A DNA stretch of 64,000 bases from Phycisphaera sp. Lineage in GTDB: Bacteria > Planctomycetota > Phycisphaerae > Phycisphaerales > SM1A02. This document shows positions 1 through 7,770 of this stretch, one piece after another. Position numbers and translations under genes: made by a program. The stretch lies in NCBI GenBank assembly GCA_016124975.1, contig WGMP01000002.1, forward strand, positions 1 through 64,000. The letters run 5' to 3'. The notes under the pieces are model-generated. The model was not told the origin of the DNA. It was given only the letters and a program-made list of their open reading frames with translations, and did not search any database. How positions within the stretch are numbered: the stretch's first letter is position 1; each line of letters starts with the position of its first letter.

Positions 1-148
1 CCGCAGCGCGCGCTCCCTCGGGCATATCGCGGTTGGCACGGCCCCTCGTCCGCCAGTCTCCCTCGCCTCTGCGAGAGAGACCCGAAGTCCAACGACCTTC
101 GGAAGCGGGTCGGTTCACCCACACGATTTCCTGAAGCGCCGAAATAAA
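1..148. other. Window edge, no gene recognised
   Basis: I see no convincing reading frame, promoter or RNA here. It lies just beyond the terminator at 149-182 and is probably intergenic or the end of a gene outside the window. Confidence 0.4.
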
Positions 149-182
149 ACCCGCATGTACGCGCGAACGCGGACATGCGGGT
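149..182 (-). terminator. Rho-independent terminator downstream of the 85-aa gene
   Basis: The arms ACCCGCATGT (149-158) and ACATGCGGGT (173-182) pair perfectly. The loop holds a second short stem, CGCG-CGAA-CGCG (160-171). On the minus strand the hairpin runs straight into TTTTATTTC, a U-rich tail. It ends transcription arriving from the gene at 223-480. Confidence 0.75.
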
Positions 183-222
183 GGATTGAGGCAAAGACGG
201 GGTACGCCGAGCGAATGCAGTG

Positions 223-480
223 TCAGGCCGCGACAGACTCGTGCGGAAGCGACCATAGCTCGAAAGGCGCTTCGCCGCGCGCGGCTCGGACGATGCCGCC
301 GCGCCGCACGTTCGGCACGCCCTGGCCCTCGCTGAGCGCGATGCGCGGAATCACACGCGCAGCCTCGACGCGCGCGATCGGCGCCGCGGCGCGCTTGCCA
401 TGCGTGACGAGCGCCCTCTGCACGGTCACGACCGGCCTGGGGTGAGATCGATCCTGATAGGACTGCCCGTCGGCGGCCAT
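223..480 (-). CDS. Small hypothetical protein (85 aa)
   Basis: I do not recognise this protein. It reads MAADGQSYQDRS and ends LPHESVAA. It is mostly Ala/Arg/Val, with no membrane segment or signal peptide, and is probably a small soluble basic protein. It is called a gene because an AGGAG ribosome-binding site lies 8 bases before the ATG at 480 and a strong terminator (149-182) follows the stop codon by about 40 bases. The reading frame stays open upstream to 939, but that stretch is antisense-like in composition and overlaps the neighbouring glycosyltransferase, so the ATG with the ribosome-binding site is preferred. Function unknown. Confidence 0.55.
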   Translation of the reverse strand: MAADGQSYQDRSHPRPVVTVQRALVTHGKRAAAPIARVEAARVIPRIALSEGQGVPNVRRGGIVRAARGEAPFELWSLPHESVAA

Positions 481-718
481 GCGGTCGCTCCTCGGCTCTC
501 GGTGTGTGCTGGTCCGACGCGCCCTGCGTCCCGCCGCGAAGAGAGCGTCACGCGGCTCCGACAAGGTGCGTTGCGGCTGCAGCGCAGGCAAACCCCTCGT
601 CCCCAAACGGGAGCAACTCGCGCGATTCACCCGCCCGCACGACGCGTCGAGCCCGAGCAGCCGTCGCAGGTGTCGCAGACGAACCCTGCTCCCGCCATGG
701 CGGGCCGGCTCCAGGCCG
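481..718. other. Intergenic region, no clear gene
   Basis: This separates the glycosyltransferase stop (719) from the small gene at 223-480, both on the minus strand. Apart from the ribosome-binding site at its left end I can support nothing in it. A 23-codon Cys-rich minus-strand frame near 627-700 has no ribosome-binding site and was not called. Confidence 0.4.
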
Positions 719-1618
719 TCACGAAAGGCTCTTCTCGACCTCGCGACGGAGTTCGCCACGCAGCTTCGCGTCGCGTGAAGCCTCGAGGAGCTTCGCGTCG
801 CAGAGGAAGCGGTACCAGTAGGCCTGCAGGAAGTGGTAGATGCGCCCCTCGGGTCCGTCGAGGAAGCCGAGCCGCAGGTAGTAGCGATAGAGGTAGTAGA
901 GCCATGAACGCCAGGCGGGCGGCACACGACCGTACACATGCTGCTTGAGCCAGCGCATGCGCTCGGCGTGTGTGCCGAAGAGGCGCGCCTGCACGAGCCC
1001 CGGAATCTGCGCGGCTCGTTCGCGCTCGAGGAGGTCGAAGACCTCTCGATCGGAGTACCAGTTGTGCTTGGCGATCCACCAGCGCAGGGGCTTGGCGTTG
1101 TCGTCCTTGATGTCGCCCGCGAAGCGCACGACGCGCCCGGGCACCACCATGTGCTCGTCCATCAGCGCCAGCTCGCAACGCACGCGGCCCGAGCGGAAGA
1201 TGCGCACATGGTGCCGCGGATACATGCCGCCGTGGCGGATCCAGCGGCCGAGGAAGTACATGCGGCGACCGACCTCGATCCCGTCGACATCCGTGGGTAC
1301 ATCGGCGAGCCCCCCGCGGCCGTCGCCGATCGCGGCGGCGAGCTCGGGCAGGACCTCCTCGTCGGCGTCGAGGCGGAAGGTCCAGGTCGTGTCGATCGCG
1401 GTGTGGTCCAGCCCCCAGTTGAGCTGGTCGGCGTAGTTGCGCCACGCGTGTTCGTAGACATCCGCACCCGCCGCGCGAGCGATCTCAAGCGTGCGGTCGG
1501 TGCTGCCCGAGTCGACGACCACCACGCGCCGCGCGAAGCCCTTCACGCTCGCAAGGGCCTTGGGGAGGTTGTCCTCCTCGTTCTTCGTCAGGATGAGCAC
1601 CGTGATGTCGGCGGTCAT
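719..1618 (-). CDS. Glycosyltransferase family 2
   Basis: Predicted cytoplasmic or membrane-associated GT-A glycosyltransferase of the WaaE/KdtX-like group, which adds sugars to lipopolysaccharide core or other envelope glycans. The fold is clear: a first strand TVLILTKNEEDNL near residue 6, a nucleotide-sugar motif DSGSTD at residues 36-41 and a metal-binding DADE at residues 84-87. The C-terminal half is rich in Arg, Trp and Tyr, as in this group. The ATG at 1618 is chosen because the sugar-binding strand begins right after it; an in-frame GTG at 1636 would add six residues. The acceptor cannot be deduced: no other polysaccharide genes are adjacent. Confidence 0.85.
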   Translation of the reverse strand: MTADITVLILTKNEEDNLPKALASVKGFARRVVVVDSGSTDRTLEIARAAGADVYEHAWRNYADQLNWGLDHTAIDTTWTFRLDADEEVLPELAAAIGDGRGGLADVPTDVDGIEVGRRMYFLGRWIRHGGMYPRHHVRIFRSGRVRCELALMDEHMVVPGRVVRFAGDIKDDNAKPLRWWIAKHNWYSDREVFDLLERERAAQIPGLVQARLFGTHAERMRWLKQHVYGRVPPAWRSWLYYLYRYYLRLGFLDGPEGRIYHFLQAYWYRFLCDAKLLEASRDAKLRGELRREVEKSLS

Positions 1619-1726
1619 AGGCGCAGGCCTGGGCACGGGGTCGGAAGCGGCCTCCGCGCCGCGCGCGGGGCCCGACTTCTATCGGCCGCAGGCGCGGGCA
1701 GGTTCCAGAATGTCCGACGCGCCGCC

Positions 1727-2137
1727 TCAACCAGCCCAGACGAACTCGATCGCGGCGTCGATATCGGCGTGCAGGCTCTTGTGGACGGGGCAGGTGTGGG
1801 CCGCGTTCTCGAGGAGCGCGCGCTGCGGGTGATCCGCGGGAAGCGGCAGCGTCAGCACCGTCCGCAGGCTCTTGATGCGCCGCGGACCCTCGGATGTCAT
1901 CACCTTCTCGGTCCGAGCCGTCATGCCGCGCACATCGAGATCGTGGCGCGCGGCCACGATGCCGATGATCGTCATCATGCAGGTCCCGAGCGCTGCGCCG
2001 ACGAGGTCCGTCGGCGAGAACGCCTCGCCCTTGCCGTGGTTGTCGATCGGAGCGTCCGTGACGACCGTCGACATCGAGGGACCGTGCTGCGCCGTGCAGC
2101 GCAGCTCGCCCTCGTAGCGCATCGTGATCTCGACCAT
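1727..2137 (-). CDS. OsmC family peroxiredoxin-like protein
   Basis: OsmC/Ohr superfamily protein of 136 aa, a cytoplasmic thiol peroxidase family that reduces organic hydroperoxides. The two conserved cysteines are Cys53, in LVGAALGTCMMT, and Cys116, in HTCPVHKSL. The C-terminal CPVHKSL motif fits the OsmC/YhfA-like branch better than Ohr. The ATG at 2137 follows a GGAGG ribosome-binding site; the longer frame upstream is Arg/Ser-rich noise. The cyclophilin gene lies just upstream on the same strand (stop 2157) and could be co-transcribed. The physiological substrate is not shown by the sequence. Confidence 0.85.
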   Translation of the reverse strand: MVEITMRYEGELRCTAQHGPSMSTVVTDAPIDNHGKGEAFSPTDLVGAALGTCMMTIIGIVAARHDLDVRGMTARTEKVMTSEGPRRIKSLRTVLTLPLPADHPQRALLENAAHTCPVHKSLHADIDAAIEFVWAG

Positions 2138-2156
2138 GGTGCCTCCGTGCGCGCGA

Positions 2157-2591
2157 TCAGTCCGCGAGCTCGACCGACACGATCTTGTCGCCGGCCTTGA
2201 TCTTGTCAATCACCTCGAGGCCTGCGACGACCTTGCCGAAGCAGGTGTGCATGCGGTCGAGATGCGCGGTGTTCTCGCGGCCATGGCAGATGAAGAACTG
2301 CGAGCCGCCCGTGTCCTTGCCCGCGTGGGCCATCGAGAGGACGCCGCGGTCGTGGCGCTGGTTGCCGCCCGAGGTCTCGCACTTGATGTGGTAGCCCGGG
2401 CCGCCCGTGCCGGTCCCCTTCGGGCAGCCGCCCTGGATCACGAAGTTCGGGATGACGCGGTGGAAGGTCAGGCCGTTGTAGTAGCCCTTCGCTGCGAGGT
2501 CGCGGAAGTTCTTGACGGTGTTGGGGGCGTCCGCGTCGTAGAACTCGACCTGCATGTCGCCCTTCTCTGTCTTGATCGTTGCCTTGGACAT
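2157..2591 (-). CDS. Peptidyl-prolyl cis-trans isomerase, cyclophilin type
   Basis: Single-domain cyclophilin of 144 aa without a signal peptide, so a cytoplasmic proline isomerase. Active-site landmarks are FHR (43-45), the PNFVIQGG strand (48-55), MAHAG (87-91) and GSQFFI (96-101). The length matches the short bacterial PpiB-like class. The ATG at 2591 is preceded by GAGGAG, about 13 bases upstream, and a second GAGG closer in. A TATCCT hexamer near 2620 is a likely -10, giving a short leader. It is divergent from the AMP nucleosidase gene, sharing an 85-base intergenic region. Confidence 0.92.
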   Translation of the reverse strand: MSKATIKTEKGDMQVEFYDADAPNTVKNFRDLAAKGYYNGLTFHRVIPNFVIQGGCPKGTGTGGPGYHIKCETSGGNQRHDRGVLSMAHAGKDTGGSQFFICHGRENTAHLDRMHTCFGKVVAGLEVIDKIKAGDKIVSVELAD

Positions 2592-2664
2592 GTGTACCTC
2601 GTTTGCTCCTCGTTCCGGGGGTCGGGAAGGATAGACGATCCGCCGCCGCCGCGCGGCCTTTGGA

Positions 2665-2670
2665 TACGCT
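2665..2670 (+). promoter_or_regulatory. -10-like element 6 nt before the AMP nucleosidase start
   Basis: TACGCT is followed by six cytosines and then the ATG at 2677. No Shine-Dalgarno sequence is present. The spacing fits a leaderless transcript starting at or next to the A of ATG. Confidence 0.5.
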
Positions 2671-2676
2671 CCCCCC

Positions 2677-3447
2677 ATGAAGACCAAGGACGAGATCGTG
2701 CGCGACTGGCTCCCCCGCTACACGGGCCGCAGGCTCGAGGAGTTCGGCCAGTATGTGCTGCTCGTGAACTTCTCGAACTACGTGGAGATGTTCGCCGAGC
2801 GCTTCGGCGTGCCCGTCGTCGGGCGCGACCGGCCGATGCTGTCGGCGACCGCGGAAAACATCACGATCCTCTCGTTCGGCATGGGAAGCGCGATGGCCGC
2901 GACCACGATGGACCTTCTCTCCGCGGTCGCTCCGAAGGCCGTGCTCTTTCTCGGGAAGTGCGGCGGGCTCAAGAAGACGCGGATCGGCGACTTCATCCTT
3001 CCGATCGCGGCGATCCGCGGCGAGGGAACAAGCAACGAGTACATGCCGCCCGAGGTGCCCGCGCTGCCGTCGTTCCGCCTGCAGCGCGCGGTGAGCGAGG
3101 CGATCATCAAGCACGGCCGCGACTACTACACGGGCACGGTGTTCACGACGAACCGCCGCGTGTGGGAGCACGACGAGAGCGTGAAGGACTACCTGCGGAA
3201 GATCCGCGCCGTCGCGATCGACATGGAGACGGCGACGATCTTCCTCGTCGGCTTCACGAACGGAATCTCGAAGGGCGCGCTCCTTCTCGTCTCCGACAAC
3301 CCGATGACCCCCGAGGGCGTGAAGAGCGCGGAGAGCGACCGCACCGTCACCGCGCAGTTCGTCGGGCTCCACCTCGAGCTCGGGATCGACGCCCTGCGCG
3401 ACCTGCGCGACTCGGGGAAGAGCGTGAAGCACCTGCGGTTTGAGTGA
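2677..3447 (+). CDS. amn: AMP nucleosidase (nucleoside phosphorylase superfamily)
   Basis: Cytoplasmic enzyme of purine salvage that hydrolyses AMP to adenine and ribose 5-phosphate. At 256 aa it matches the short AMP nucleosidase form known from Bacteroidetes and related phyla, which lacks the N-terminal regulatory domain of the E. coli enzyme. Visible landmarks are the phosphorylase loop [28 protein letters not shown] (ribose/base binding), [10 protein letters not shown] (the Met-Glu of the ribose site) and [11 protein letters not shown]. It converges with the doc gene, with only 3 bases between the stops. The start is the first ATG, with a TACGCT box 6 bases upstream and no ribosome-binding site. 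Another nucleoside hydrolase or phosphorylase activity is possible but less likely. Confidence 0.85.
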   Translation: MKTKDEIVRDWLPRYTGRRLEEFGQYVLLVNFSNYVEMFAERFGVPVVGRDRPMLSATAENITILSFGMGSAMAATTMDLLSAVAPKAVLFLGKCGGLKKTRIGDFILPIAAIRGEGTSNEYMPPEVPALPSFRLQRAVSEAIIKHGRDYYTGTVFTTNRRVWEHDESVKDYLRKIRAVAIDMETATIFLVGFTNGISKGALLLVSDNPMTPEGVKSAESDRTVTAQFVGLHLELGIDALRDLRDSGKSVKHLRFE

Positions 3448-3450
3448 GGG

Positions 3451-3909
3451 TCAGCGCTGCCTGCGCTTCATGTGCGCCGCAAACCACTCGGAGAGTTCGG
3501 CTTCGGAGAGGTCCCCGGCGGCGAGTCCGTAGATCGCCGCGTAGGCTTCGGACTCGGTGGCGGATACGCGGGATCCGTTGAGTTCCACGAAGAGAAACGA
3601 CGCGATCAGAGCTATGCGCTTGTTGCCATCGTTGAACGGGTGATTCTTCGCCAATCCGAATGCAAGCGATGCCGCCAGTTCAGCGAGCGATGAATCCGGC
3701 TCGTAGACCGCGCGGTTCCTGCAGCGCGCGAGCGCCGACTCGAGAAGGCCCTCGTCACGGATTCCCTCGAGGCCGCCGTGCTCGGCAAGCGACTCGCGGT
3801 GCAAGGCCTCGACCGCGGTCCGGCTCACGTGCCGAAGCTGGCGTGAACCTTCAGCGTGGCCGGGCTTTCGTGCCGCCTTCTTCTTCGATTGGCGCCGTGG
3901 CTTTGTCAC
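3451..3909 (-). CDS. doc: Doc-type toxin (Fic superfamily)
   Basis: Toxin of a type II toxin-antitoxin pair, 152 aa. Doc proteins phosphorylate EF-Tu and stop translation. The signature motif HPFNDGNKRIAL, with catalytic His followed by Asp and the Asn-Lys-Arg anion site, is intact, so the enzyme is probably active. The Doc-type helices around LAASLAFGLAKNHPFNDGN are also present. The first 25 residues (RRQSKKKAARK) form a basic tail not needed for the fold; a later start is possible. The gene overlaps its antitoxin by 4 bases (3906-3909), which implies translational coupling and antitoxin-first order. The partner is AbrB/MazE-like, not the classical Phd. Confidence 0.88.
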   Translation of the reverse strand: MTKPRRQSKKKAARKPGHAEGSRQLRHVSRTAVEALHRESLAEHGGLEGIRDEGLLESALARCRNRAVYEPDSSLAELAASLAFGLAKNHPFNDGNKRIALIASFLFVELNGSRVSATESEAYAAIYGLAAGDLSEAELSEWFAAHMKRRQR

Positions 3910-4130
3910 TTTGCCAGCTTCCTCAGCGCACTGCGGTAGCGCTTCATGACAGCACGGCCCGCCTTGAGCTCGGACTCGAGGGCCGGGTCGTACGGGGTGA
4001 GCTCGATGCCGCGAGGCGTCTCGACCACGTGGAGTTCATCTCCCTTGGCAAGCCGGAGGCGTACCGCGAGATCCTTCGGAATGATGATCCCAAGCGAGTT
4101 GCCGATTGAGGTGACCTTGAGCGCGCTCAT
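3906..4130 (-). CDS. AbrB/MazE-type antitoxin
   Basis: A 74-aa swapped-hairpin (SpoVT/AbrB-like) DNA-binding protein, the antitoxin for the adjacent Doc toxin. The N-terminal half, VTSIGNSLGIIIPKDLAVRLRLAKGDEL, is the classic dimeric beta-hairpin domain that binds operator DNA. The basic C-terminal helix (GRAVMKRYRSALRKLAK) is where such antitoxins usually grip the toxin. It is first in the operon. A perfect inverted repeat sits in its promoter (4138-4155), so autorepression is likely. Confidence 0.88.
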   Translation of the reverse strand: MSALKVTSIGNSLGIIIPKDLAVRLRLAKGDELHVVETPRGIELTPYDPALESELKAGRAVMKRYRSALRKLAK

Positions 4131-4135
4131 GACCT

Positions 4136-4164
4136 GAGTATAACGTATGTTATACGTTGGTCAA
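4136..4164 (-). promoter_or_regulatory. Promoter and operator of the toxin-antitoxin operon
   Basis: Read on the minus strand: TTGACC (4159-4164), a 16-base spacer, TATACT (4137-4142), then only CAGGTC before the ATG at 4130. The perfect inverted repeat GTATAAC-GTAT-GTTATAC (4138-4155) covers the spacer and most of the -10. A bound repressor would block polymerase. The 6-base gap to the ATG predicts a leaderless mRNA. This is the best sigma-70-like match in the window. Confidence 0.75.
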
Positions 4165-4176
4165 GGCTTCGGGTCA

Positions 4177-4932
4177 TCAAGCCCGCATTTCGCGCGCGAG
4201 AAGCGCGAGCTCCTCCGCGCTGAACACCCCCTCTCGGCGGCACGACGCGTGGAGGTGCGGCGACACCGCGAGCCACGCGCGGGCGTTCGCGGCGCGCACG
4301 CCGCCGCCCGGGATCACCTCGACGGGCGCGCGGCCGAGGCGCGTGGCCTCGTGCGCGGCGTTCGCGACATCGCGCCCGACCACTGCGGTGCGTGTATCGA
4401 GCGTCGCGACCGACGCGTCCCAGCCAAGGACGCCCGCGGTGATGAAGCGGACGAAGCCGAGCGCGGCGAGGTCGCGCATTCCGCGGTCGCGGTCGACGAG
4501 CAGGTCGAAGGTGCGTAGGAACGCGGGCACGAGGCCGAAGCCGCGCGCAAGCGCGATGAGCTCGCCGTTCGCCTCAAGATCGACGAATCCGTCGGGAGTC
4601 AGCAGCGAGAAGCCGACCGAATGGGCGCCCGCGCGGGCGCTCATCTCGATCTCGCGCTTTGCAAGGTCGAGGAGTCGCGGGGTCGTCGCAAAGGCGGCGA
4701 CATCGAGCGCGCGCCGGCAGCCGGCGAACTCGGGGCGGATCATGGCGACGAGCGTGCACGGCGTCCCCTCGACCACGGCGCGGGCGGCGCGGATCAGGTC
4801 TTCCTTCGGCGTCCAGCCCTCGCTTGCGAGGTCGTGGCAGAGCTCGAGCCGCGTCGCGAGCGGCGCGGCGAGGCGGACGGCCTCGATCGAATCGACGGGG
4901 ACTTCGAGCGTGCGCTCGGGGTTTGCGGCCAT
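4177..4932 (-). CDS. cutC: CutC family protein
   Basis: TIM-barrel protein of 251 aa, family CutC, historically linked to copper tolerance but of uncertain biochemical role. Family motifs in order are LELCHDLASEGWTP, MIRPEF, SARAGAHSVGFSLLTPDGFVD, FLRTFDLL, FITAGVLGWDASV and EVIPGGGVRAANA. The barrel is complete. CutC usually has FHRAFD where this has FLRTFD, so one conserved position differs. No copper ATPase or chaperone is nearby, so a copper role is only by family name. It is divergent from the sulfotransferase gene, 42 bases apart. Confidence 0.85.
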   Translation of the reverse strand: MAANPERTLEVPVDSIEAVRLAAPLATRLELCHDLASEGWTPKEDLIRAARAVVEGTPCTLVAMIRPEFAGCRRALDVAAFATTPRLLDLAKREIEMSARAGAHSVGFSLLTPDGFVDLEANGELIALARGFGLVPAFLRTFDLLVDRDRGMRDLAALGFVRFITAGVLGWDASVATLDTRTAVVGRDVANAAHEATRLGRAPVEVIPGGGVRAANARAWLAVSPHLHASCRREGVFSAEELALLAREMRA

Positions 4933-4974
4933 AGGCGCGAGAGACTACCCGAGTCGTGCCGATAGACGGGACGC

Positions 4975-5544
4975 ATGCGCGACTTCGTGACCATCGTCTC
5001 GGGACTCCCCCGCTCGGGCACCAGCATGGCGATGCAGATGATCGTCGCGGGCGGCATTCCGCCCGTGACAGACGGCCTGCGTGCGGCCGACGCCGACAAC
5101 CCGCGCGGCTACTTCGAGTTCGAGCGCGTGAAGCAGCTGAAGACCGACAAGGCGTGGCTCGAGGACGCGCGGGGGCATGTTGTGAAGGTCATCCACATGC
5201 TCGTGACGGAGCTCCCCGACGACCGGCCGTATCGCGTGGTGTTCCTCGACCGCGACCTCCGCGAGGTGGTGAAGAGCCAGTCGACGATGCTCGCGCGCAA
5301 CGCGAAGTCGGGCGGCGCGCTTCCGCCCGAGCGCCTCATGGCCGTCTACGAGGCGCAGCTGAAGCAGGTGCACGCGTGGCTTGCGGCGCGGCCGAACTTC
5401 GCGGTGCTTTCTGTGAAGCACGCGGACCTGATCCGCGACGCAGCGGCAGAGGCGCGGGAGATGAACGCCTTCCTCGGCGGAGGGCTCGACGAAGCCGCGA
5501 TGGCGGCTGCAGTCGATCCGTCGCTCCACCGAAACCGCGCCTGA
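4975..5544 (+). CDS. Sulfotransferase-like P-loop protein
   Basis: Soluble 189-aa protein of the PAPS-dependent sulfotransferase superfamily. The N-terminal phosphosulfate-binding loop SGLPRSGTSM (residues 9-18) is excellent. A second family feature, VVFLDRDLREVVKSQ, resembles the 3-prime-phosphate-binding strand and helix. It is shorter than most family members (250-300 aa) and ends soon after the equivalent of that region, so the acceptor part is reduced. The start ATG has TAGACG 6 bases upstream and no ribosome-binding site. The acceptor molecule is unknown. Confidence 0.75.
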   Translation: MRDFVTIVSGLPRSGTSMAMQMIVAGGIPPVTDGLRAADADNPRGYFEFERVKQLKTDKAWLEDARGHVVKVIHMLVTELPDDRPYRVVFLDRDLREVVKSQSTMLARNAKSGGALPPERLMAVYEAQLKQVHAWLAARPNFAVLSVKHADLIRDAAAEAREMNAFLGGGLDEAAMAAAVDPSLHRNRA

Positions 5545-5552
5545 CCCCGACC

Positions 5553-5607
5553 GGTGCCCGGCACGTGCCAACCAGTGCCAGGCACCGCACGGCACGTGCC
5601 GGGCACC
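5553..5607. repeat. 17-bp perfect inverted repeat with an inner palindrome
   Basis: GGTGCCCGGCACGTGCC (5553-5569) pairs with GGCACGTGCCGGGCACC (5591-5607). The 21-base loop carries its own palindrome GTGCCAGGCAC (5575-5585). The element fills the space between two convergent genes, ending 2 bases before the stop codon at 5610. It has no U-tract. It may act as a bidirectional stem-loop or be a REP-like dispersed element. Confidence 0.8.
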
Positions 5608-5609
5608 AG

Positions 5610-7676
5610 TCAGACGGGCGCGAGGCCGTCGCGCTTCGCGAACGCCGACGGTCCGAACGGCGCCTCACGGGGGCGCTCGGTCACGCTCGACAGCAGCCGC
5701 CTCACCTCGGATCGCGACGCCTCCGCCTGCGCGCGGTCGCCGAGCTTCTCCGCGACCAGCGCGAGCCAGCGATGCGCGTCCACCTGCCCCGCCTCGAACT
5801 TGACCGCGAACTCGAGGCTCTTGCGCGCGTTCGCAAGATCGCCGTACCACGCGAGCGCAGCGCCGAGCAGGAGATGCGCCTCGGGCAGCGCCTGCGTGAT
5901 CTCGAGCGCGTCGAGCGCGTGTCCCGCCGCCTCCTCGAAGCCACCGAGCGCGAGCTGCGACCGCGCGAGGCCGAGGTGCGCGGAAGGGTCGCGCGGGTTT
6001 CGCCGCGCCGCCGACTCGAACCAGCCGCGCGCCTCGGCATGGCGGCCGCACGCGGCGTAGGCGCCCGCGAGCGCGGCTCCGTACTCATGGCGACGCGCGA
6101 CGGCGCGCGCGATCGCGTCGAGCTGCGTCCGCGCCGCCGCGTCGTCGCCCGCGAGGGCAAGCGCGGAGGCGCGCACCAGCTGCATGTCGACGCTCGACCC
6201 ATCCTGCGAGAGGAACGCATCGGCCGCTCCCACGGCATCGCGGAACCGCCCCGCCGCGAGAAGCGACTGGGCGAGACACACCGCGTATCGCTGCTCGGAT
6301 GGCCTGCGCGCCACGAGTTGCTCGAAATGCGCGACCGCCTCATGCGGGCGGCGACGGGACATGAGCGCCACGCCGAGGTTGAAGAGGCTCTCGCGCCGCA
6401 CGAGGTCGACCTGGGCCTGCTCGTCCTCGGGCAGCGCGGCCATGTAGCCGAGATCGACGAGCTGCTGCAGCGCGTCGGCGGCCTCGAACGGATCCATGCG
6501 GAGGTCGGCGGGATGAAGACCCGCATCGCCCTCGACCAAGTCCCACGATGGAATCCGCGCGGGCGCTTCGCACGCGATCGCCTCGGCGAGCACCCGTCCG
6601 TCGAAGTCCTCGCCCGCAGGCAGACCGAGGAGCGCCAGCGCGGTGGGCGCGACATCGAGAATCGTGGGCGACGCGATCTCAGCCCCGCGTTGAACGCCGG
6701 GCCCCGACATCACCAGCACCCCCTTCGGGCGATGCCAACTCGCCTCGAGCTCCATGCGCCGTTCGGGCGGGACCTCCGAGAGGTTCGGACGCAGGTGGTC
6801 GCTGTGGAACCCGTGGTCTGAGAGCAGGAGCACCGTCACGCCCTCGCCCGCTGCCTCGAGCAGCCGCCCGAGCGCCGCATCGTGCCATTCGTACACGCGG
6901 TCCATCACGCCGCCGAAGAGCCGCTGCTCGCGCTCGGAGACATGCGCCATCCTGGGCGCGACGAACTGCATGAAGTGGTGCCCGACCGTGTCGATCGCGT
7001 CGAAGAACACCATGGCGGCGTCCCACGGTCCAGCGCGCAACGACGCGAGGGCGGCGCCCTCGATGGATGCCGCGTACGACATCAGCTTGACGAGCGACGC
7101 AACGCGCGGATCGGCCGAGCCGACCTCATCGACCTTCGGAAGCAGCGCCCGCAGGATGTCGTGTGGGAACGCGCGGGCGCGCTGGCGCGCGGCGGCGATG
7201 CCCTCCGCGAGCCCTTCGGGGTGCACCGCCCCAGGCACGAGCGGCCACGGCGCGGCGTCGAGCGCAGGCTCCCCCTCCTGGAGCAGGTTCGTCACCACGC
7301 TCCCGCGAATCGGCTCTGCGGGATGCGATGCGTACCAGCCCACGACACGCGTGGACAACCCCGCCTGGGACAGGATGTTCCACAGCGCCTTCGTCTTGCG
7401 GCTCGTCGAGGTCGAGACCCGCAGCCCGCCGCCCTCTGGCTTCGGCTCGACGAAGTTCAGGATGCCGTGCTTGTCGGCGGTCTTCCCCGTGGCGATCGAG
7501 CTCCAGAGGAGCGGCGACAGCTTCGGCTCGAGCGTGCCGAGGTCGGCGCGTGCGCCCGATGCGACGAGCCTGCGGAGGTTGGGCATCCTGCCAGCCGCGA
7601 AGAGCCTGTCGATGATGATCCAGTCGGCGGCGTCCCAGCCAACGATGAGCAGCCGCTGCGCGATCCGTTCGGGCAT
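5610..7676 (-). CDS. Alkaline phosphatase-fold protein with TPR repeats
   Basis: A 688-aa protein in two parts. Residues 5 to about 390 are a type I phosphodiesterase/nucleotide pyrophosphatase domain of the alkaline phosphatase superfamily. The metal ligands appear in LLIVGWDAADW and LLLSDHGFHSDH, with PLLWSSIATGKTADKHGI around the nucleophile. Residues from about 430 onward are TPR-like helical repeats (LFNLGVALMSRRRPHEAVAHFEQL and several following). Planctomycetes encode many such fusions; the substrate is unknown, with phosphoglycan or phospholipid head groups plausible. No signal peptide is obvious. A TAGCAT box lies 6 bases before the ATG and there is no ribosome-binding site. Confidence 0.85.
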   Translation of the reverse strand: MPERIAQRLLIVGWDAADWIIIDRLFAAGRMPNLRRLVASGARADLGTLEPKLSPLLWSSIATGKTADKHGILNFVEPKPEGGGLRVSTSTSRKTKALWNILSQAGLSTRVVGWYASHPAEPIRGSVVTNLLQEGEPALDAAPWPLVPGAVHPEGLAEGIAAARQRARAFPHDILRALLPKVDEVGSADPRVASLVKLMSYAASIEGAALASLRAGPWDAAMVFFDAIDTVGHHFMQFVAPRMAHVSEREQRLFGGVMDRVYEWHDAALGRLLEAAGEGVTVLLLSDHGFHSDHLRPNLSEVPPERRMELEASWHRPKGVLVMSGPGVQRGAEIASPTILDVAPTALALLGLPAGEDFDGRVLAEAIACEAPARIPSWDLVEGDAGLHPADLRMDPFEAADALQQLVDLGYMAALPEDEQAQVDLVRRESLFNLGVALMSRRRPHEAVAHFEQLVARRPSEQRYAVCLAQSLLAAGRFRDAVGAADAFLSQDGSSVDMQLVRASALALAGDDAAARTQLDAIARAVARRHEYGAALAGAYAACGRHAEARGWFESAARRNPRDPSAHLGLARSQLALGGFEEAAGHALDALEITQALPEAHLLLGAALAWYGDLANARKSLEFAVKFEAGQVDAHRWLALVAEKLGDRAQAEASRSEVRRLLSSVTERPREAPFGPSAFAKRDGLAPV

Positions 7677-7682
7677 CCCGAG

Positions 7683-7688
7683 ATGCTA
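7683..7688 (-). promoter_or_regulatory. -10-like element 6 nt before the gene at 7676
   Basis: On the minus strand TAGCAT is followed by CTCGGG and the ATG. No Shine-Dalgarno sequence. It fits the leaderless pattern seen across the window. Confidence 0.5.
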
Positions 7689-7704
7689 ACAGGGCACGAA
7701 AGCA

Positions 7705-7734
7705 GCACGGGCGACCCCGTGAGGTCGCCCGTGC
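7705..7734 (-). terminator. Rho-independent terminator of the first PEP-CTERM-like gene
   Basis: The 12-base arms GCACGGGCGACC (7705-7716) and GGTCGCCCGTGC (7723-7734) enclose a 6-base loop. On the minus strand CTGCTTTCG follows. It lies 37 bases past the stop codon of the gene at 7771-8373. Confidence 0.7.
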
Positions 7735-7770
7735 GATGAATGTCTGCTCGCTGCGCGCGCGGCGGCAGGC

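Noticed and set aside
627-718. 23-codon Cys-rich frame (MAGAGFVCDTCDGC)
   Set aside because: No ribosome-binding site or promoter, and it ends within 70 bases; could be chance.
4956-6821. 621-codon open frame on the plus strand
   Set aside because: Covers the sulfotransferase in another frame and the antisense of the phosphatase-TPR gene; no domain.
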